Shown here: positions 4,664-6,643 of the stretch, one piece after another
How the letters are laid out: every line of letters begins with the position of its first letter
Numbering within the stretch: the first letter of the stretch is position 1
Source: an uncultured Pseudogracilibacillus sp.
Lineage (GTDB): Bacteria; Bacillota; Bacilli; Bacillales; Amphibacillaceae
Assembly: GCA_937960785.1 (NCBI GenBank)
Contig: CALGOZ010000005.1
Span: 1-6,643 of the forward strand
Direction: 5' to 3'
Length of the DNA: 6,643 nucleotides
Program-made: the position numbers and the translations under genes
The notes under the pieces: model-generated
The model's input: the letters and a program-made list of their open reading frames with translations, nothing else
What the model was told of the DNA's origin: nothing
The model's database searches: none

Positions 4664-5890
4664 TTGAAAAAATACCGTGCATTATCGATATTAACTATCA
4701 TCATTATTGTCACTTTTTCATTGTTTTATGTGCAATCCCATACGTTATCGCAATCGTTTCCTCAATATAAAATTAATACAATTGAAGGAGATGAATCCCT
4801 TAGTGACGAACTACTAATTAAAGGGGATTTTTACGGGCCGTATGCGGATGAAGAATTCGAGGTAACGAGGGAAGGGACGAATTATTTACGGGACGAAAGA
4901 TTGACCAAACGTCTTGAAGGTAATCATGTGCCAAACAAAGTTCAACAGTTACGAAATGAACAACGTAAATTTATGCGAAAGAAAAGCTATGATGAAAATG
5001 AATATTTCATTGTAGAGGATACGATTATTTCTGTACAAATACCGTATTCTCGCTGGGGTATATATAAAGGAATTATTGAACTTGAAACGTACAATCGCAC
5101 GACAAAGGAAACGAATCGTTATGAGATCGATGCACCTGATTTGTTAGATTATGCAATGATTGAAAAAATGTATATGAACGATGGAATACTATATATCCCA
5201 ATTTTAAATATGGAATATAGTATGGATACAGATGGGGAGAAGACGAAGTTCCATCTTTACATGTTTGATTTAAACGAAGGAAAGCTAATCGACTCGATCG
5301 AAACGTTGATCGATAGTTCAGATTATTACGTTGCTTTTGCGAATGTTTTTGTCGATAATGACCAACAGCCGACGGAAATGATTATCACTCATGCCGTAAT
5401 TAGTGAAGAATATTACGAAGATACGACGGATGAAGCGACGTACCCTGAGGCGATTAAATTAGCGAACATTGTAAAAATTGATTTAGAAACAAAGGAAATA
5501 ACAGAGATAGAGATTGAAAAAAGCAACAATGACGCTCTTCCTATCGCATATAACGGTTCAGAGATACTGTTTGTTAACATCCATTCAGATATACTCGTTT
5601 TTGAATCGTACAATGTAGAGACGAAAGAAAAAACAGAAAAATTAAACGTAGAACTCGATTCACAAAATATAAGCATCTGGGAATTTGAAAATAAAATAAT
5701 TCATGACGGTAAAATATATTTTCTTTTAGATCATGATATGGAACAAAGGGCAACAGTATTAATTATCGATCTTTTAACAACCGAACTATTGTTCAAGGGA
5801 GCTATTGAAATAGAGGATTATCTACCAATCCAATCTGGGGAAACAGAAGTTTATTTCCATACGTTAGAGTTACGTCATGATGGAAAATAA
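4664..5890 (+). CDS. membrane-anchored extracytoplasmic protein, possible beta-propeller
   Basis: A 408-residue protein I do not recognise from a named family. Positive residues (KKYR) precede one hydrophobic helix at about 6-24, with no lipobox and no clear cleavage site, so it is most likely an N-terminally anchored protein facing outward. The rest is acidic, lacks further membrane segments and alternates short beta-like stretches with turns. Phrases such as GILYIPILNM, LYMFDLNEGKLID, IVKIDLETKEITEIEI, VFESYNVETKEKTEKL and KIYFLLDHD look like blades of a beta-propeller (strand, then a D-x-x-T/E-x-K/E turn). Residues 61-110 are highly charged and rich in Arg, Lys and Glu. It starts 15 nt after the membrane protein stop, so it belongs to the operon, and may sense a ligand outside the cell or modulate the ABC complex. 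The propeller is inferred from pattern only. Confidence 0.8.
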   Translation: MKKYRALSILTIIIIVTFSLFYVQSHTLSQSFPQYKINTIEGDESLSDELLIKGDFYGPYADEEFEVTREGTNYLRDERLTKRLEGNHVPNKVQQLRNEQRKFMRKKSYDENEYFIVEDTIISVQIPYSRWGIYKGIIELETYNRTTKETNRYEIDAPDLLDYAMIEKMYMNDGILYIPILNMEYSMDTDGEKTKFHLYMFDLNEGKLIDSIETLIDSSDYYVAFANVFVDNDQQPTEMIITHAVISEEYYEDTTDEATYPEAIKLANIVKIDLETKEITEIEIEKSNNDALPIAYNGSEILFVNIHSDILVFESYNVETKEKTEKLNVELDSQNISIWEFENKIIHDGKIYFLLDHDMEQRATVLIIDLLTTELLFKGAIEIEDYLPIQSGETEVYFHTLELRHDGK

Positions 5891-5897
5891 GAGTTAG

Positions 5898-5922
5898 ATG
5901 TTGGAAAGATTTCTTCCGACGT
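5898..5922 (+). other. hairpin between operon and lipoprotein gene
   Basis: GTTGGAA (5900-5906) pairs with TTCCGAC (5914-5920) around a 7-nt loop, including one wobble pair, and two more pairs can extend it. GTATTATCTG follows rather than a T-run, so it is a poor terminator. It may stabilise the upstream transcript's 3' end or lower expression of the next gene. Confidence 0.35.
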
Positions 5923-5969
5923 ATTATCTGAACTATAGCTATTATATTGTTTGATTAAATGGCGGCTTT

Positions 5970-5974
5970 GGAGG
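5970..5974 (+). promoter_or_regulatory. ribosome binding site deciding the lipoprotein start
   Basis: GGAGG lies 5 nt before the ATG at 5980. The in-frame ATG at 5959 has no such site, and starting there would put acidic and neutral residues ahead of the signal peptide. Confidence 0.75.
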
Positions 5975-5979
5975 TTGCA

Positions 5980-6354
5980 ATGAGAAGAAAACTTTCACTA
6001 TTGCTGTTAGTATTTGTTTTTTCGTTATTAGTAGCTTGTTTTCAAAATACACTATCGCTAATAGAGATAGAAAAACTACCGAACAAATCAATGGAAGAGG
6101 TTGATCCGACGGCAAAGTTACAGCTTGTTAACGACGGACAAAATCGTTCCTATATTATATACCGAACAGAAGGTCCCGTGACTCATCATATTGAAGCAGA
6201 CGAAAATATCGTACGAATTCATTTAGATAAAGAAGATCGAAGCGGACAATTCGAAGAGTACATTTATAAATTAACGACAGAGGAACAACACGATACGATT
6301 CAAGTTATAGAAAATGGTAAAGAAATCCCCTTCGATCGAGTACTTACGAATTAA
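5980..6354 (+). CDS. small lipoprotein of unknown function
   Basis: A 124-residue predicted lipoprotein. The signal peptide is MRRKLSLLLLVFVFSLLVAC, with positive residues, a hydrophobic core and lipobox LVAC ending at Cys20, where lipidation and cleavage would occur. The mature part, about 105 residues, is hydrophilic, with likely beta strands at about 52-60 (LQLVNDGQ to YIIYR), 73-81 (IVRIHLDKE) and 90-115. I do not recognise the family. It lies 89 nt after the anchored-protein gene, in the same orientation, with a hairpin but no U-tract between. A TATTAT at 5940-5945 has no good -35, so read-through from the ABC operon is plausible. Together with its neighbour it would give the cluster a second extracytoplasmic component. 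Membership in the same functional unit is an inference. Confidence 0.8.
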   Translation: MRRKLSLLLLVFVFSLLVACFQNTLSLIEIEKLPNKSMEEVDPTAKLQLVNDGQNRSYIIYRTEGPVTHHIEADENIVRIHLDKEDRSGQFEEYIYKLTTEEQHDTIQVIENGKEIPFDRVLTN

Positions 6355-6393
6355 TGAATGTCTCGGATTTAAGTTATTAAAGCTTGGATTAGG

Positions 6394-6410
6394 CTCCTTT
6401 GCAGTAGGAG
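6394..6410. repeat. repeat hairpin, copy 1
   Basis: CTCCT (6394-6398) and AGGAG (6406-6410) form a 5-bp stem around the 7-nt loop TTGCAGT. The second copy at 6507-6523 keeps the stem through a compensatory change. Confidence 0.5.
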
Positions 6411-6506
6411 GTGGAGTCCTTCTATTTCGCTTTATGTCATTTTGCTGATTGTATAAGAAGAGGAGTCCTATTTCGCACTATGCCAATTTTGGTGATTATG
6501 ATTATA

Positions 6507-6523
6507 TTCCTTTGCGGTAGGAA
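6507..6523. repeat. repeat hairpin, copy 2
   Basis: TTCCT (6507-6511) and AGGAA (6519-6523) form a 5-bp stem around TTGCGGT. Relative to copy 1 the outer pair changed from C-G to T-A on both sides, consistent with selection for the fold or with a palindromic repeat family. Confidence 0.5.
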
Positions 6524-6643
6524 GTGTTTTTCCTTTCTGATTGTTTCGCTGTGGTGTCGTTGCGGTAGGGTTAGTGTCGATTTTCGCATAGACCTTTTCG
6601 CTGGATCGTTGCCACGGAAAAGTTTACGTTAAATTATGCTCAA

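Larger units (their letters stand above)
6355..6643. repeat. non-coding field of degenerate short repeats
   Basis: No credible gene lies here. Motif X, TCCTTTGC(A/G)GTAGGA(G/A)GTG, occurs at 6395 and 6508 (113 bp apart), with a decayed copy, TCGTTGCGGTAGGG, at 6557. Motif Y, GGAGTCCT followed by ATTTCGC, TATG and ATTTTG, occurs at 6413 and 6462. TTTCGC recurs at 6425, 6471, 6544, 6582 and 6596. The open frame at 6411-6632 has no ribosome binding site and is made of these repeats. No clear terminator for the lipoprotein gene was found at the start of this field. Confidence 0.6.

Noticed and set aside
5898..5922. Hairpin considered as the terminator of the ABC operon
   Set aside because: No T-run follows the stem, so it does not meet the criteria for a Rho-independent terminator. 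Listed only as a hairpin.
5940..5945. TATTAT as a -10 element of a separate lipoprotein promoter
   Set aside because: No acceptable -35 hexamer lies 16-18 nt upstream, so a separate promoter is not supported.
6411..6632. 73-residue open frame on the plus strand
   Set aside because: No ribosome binding site, Cys/Phe/Arg-rich composition unlike its neighbours, and it consists of the degenerate repeats.

Overview
The window looks like chromosomal DNA from a low-GC, endospore-forming member of the Bacillales (Bacillaceae-like). The signs are a CotF-type spore coat protein, strong AAGGAGG-type ribosome binding sites, a TTG start codon, consensus sigma-A promoter elements and a YtrA-type GntR/ABC gene cluster. 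I cannot name the species. No rRNA, tRNA, CRISPR array, transposase or phage gene is visible.

Layout. (1) Positions 1-12 look like one half of a bidirectional terminator cut by the window edge. (2) A CotF-like coat protein gene lies on the minus strand (33-647). (3) A 352-nt divergent intergenic region holds phased CCTAAA repeats, a 20-bp palindrome and a candidate sigma-A promoter. (4) An NCS2-type nucleobase permease gene (1000-2298) follows, closed by a clear Rho-independent terminator (2356-2385). (5) A 393-nt regulatory region (2299-2691) carries a perfect-consensus sigma-A promoter buried in a symmetric operator array. (6) A tightly packed operon encodes a GntR/YtrA-type regulator (2692-3132), an ABC ATPase (3129-3815), a six-helix membrane partner (3815-4648) and a membrane-anchored extracytoplasmic protein that may be a beta-propeller (4664-5890). 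A small lipoprotein gene (5980-6354) follows after 89 nt with no convincing terminator between. (7) The right end (6355-6643) is non-coding and made of degenerate short repeats, including two hairpins that differ by a compensatory base-pair change.

How it fits together. The GntR protein probably represses its own operon. Three copies of a 20-bp operator-like dyad (TGTATNA-N6-TAATACA) lie at 2412-2431, 2439-2458 and 2582-2601. The first two form a 51-bp array with perfect 13-bp outer arms, centred on the predicted transcription start. The arms resemble the AGTGTA/TACACT site I recall for Bacillus subtilis YtrA, which responds to cell-wall antibiotics. The ATPase and membrane protein would form an ABC-2-type exporter or sensor complex. 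The anchored protein, and perhaps the lipoprotein, would act on the outer face of the membrane. A role in the envelope-stress or peptide-antibiotic response is inferred from family and context, not shown by the sequence.

The least explained items are the operator array with its roughly 257-nt leader and possible leaderless 22-codon ORF, the two extracytoplasmic proteins of the ABC cluster, the NCS2 permease that appears to lack the usual substrate-binding residues, and the repeat field at the right end.
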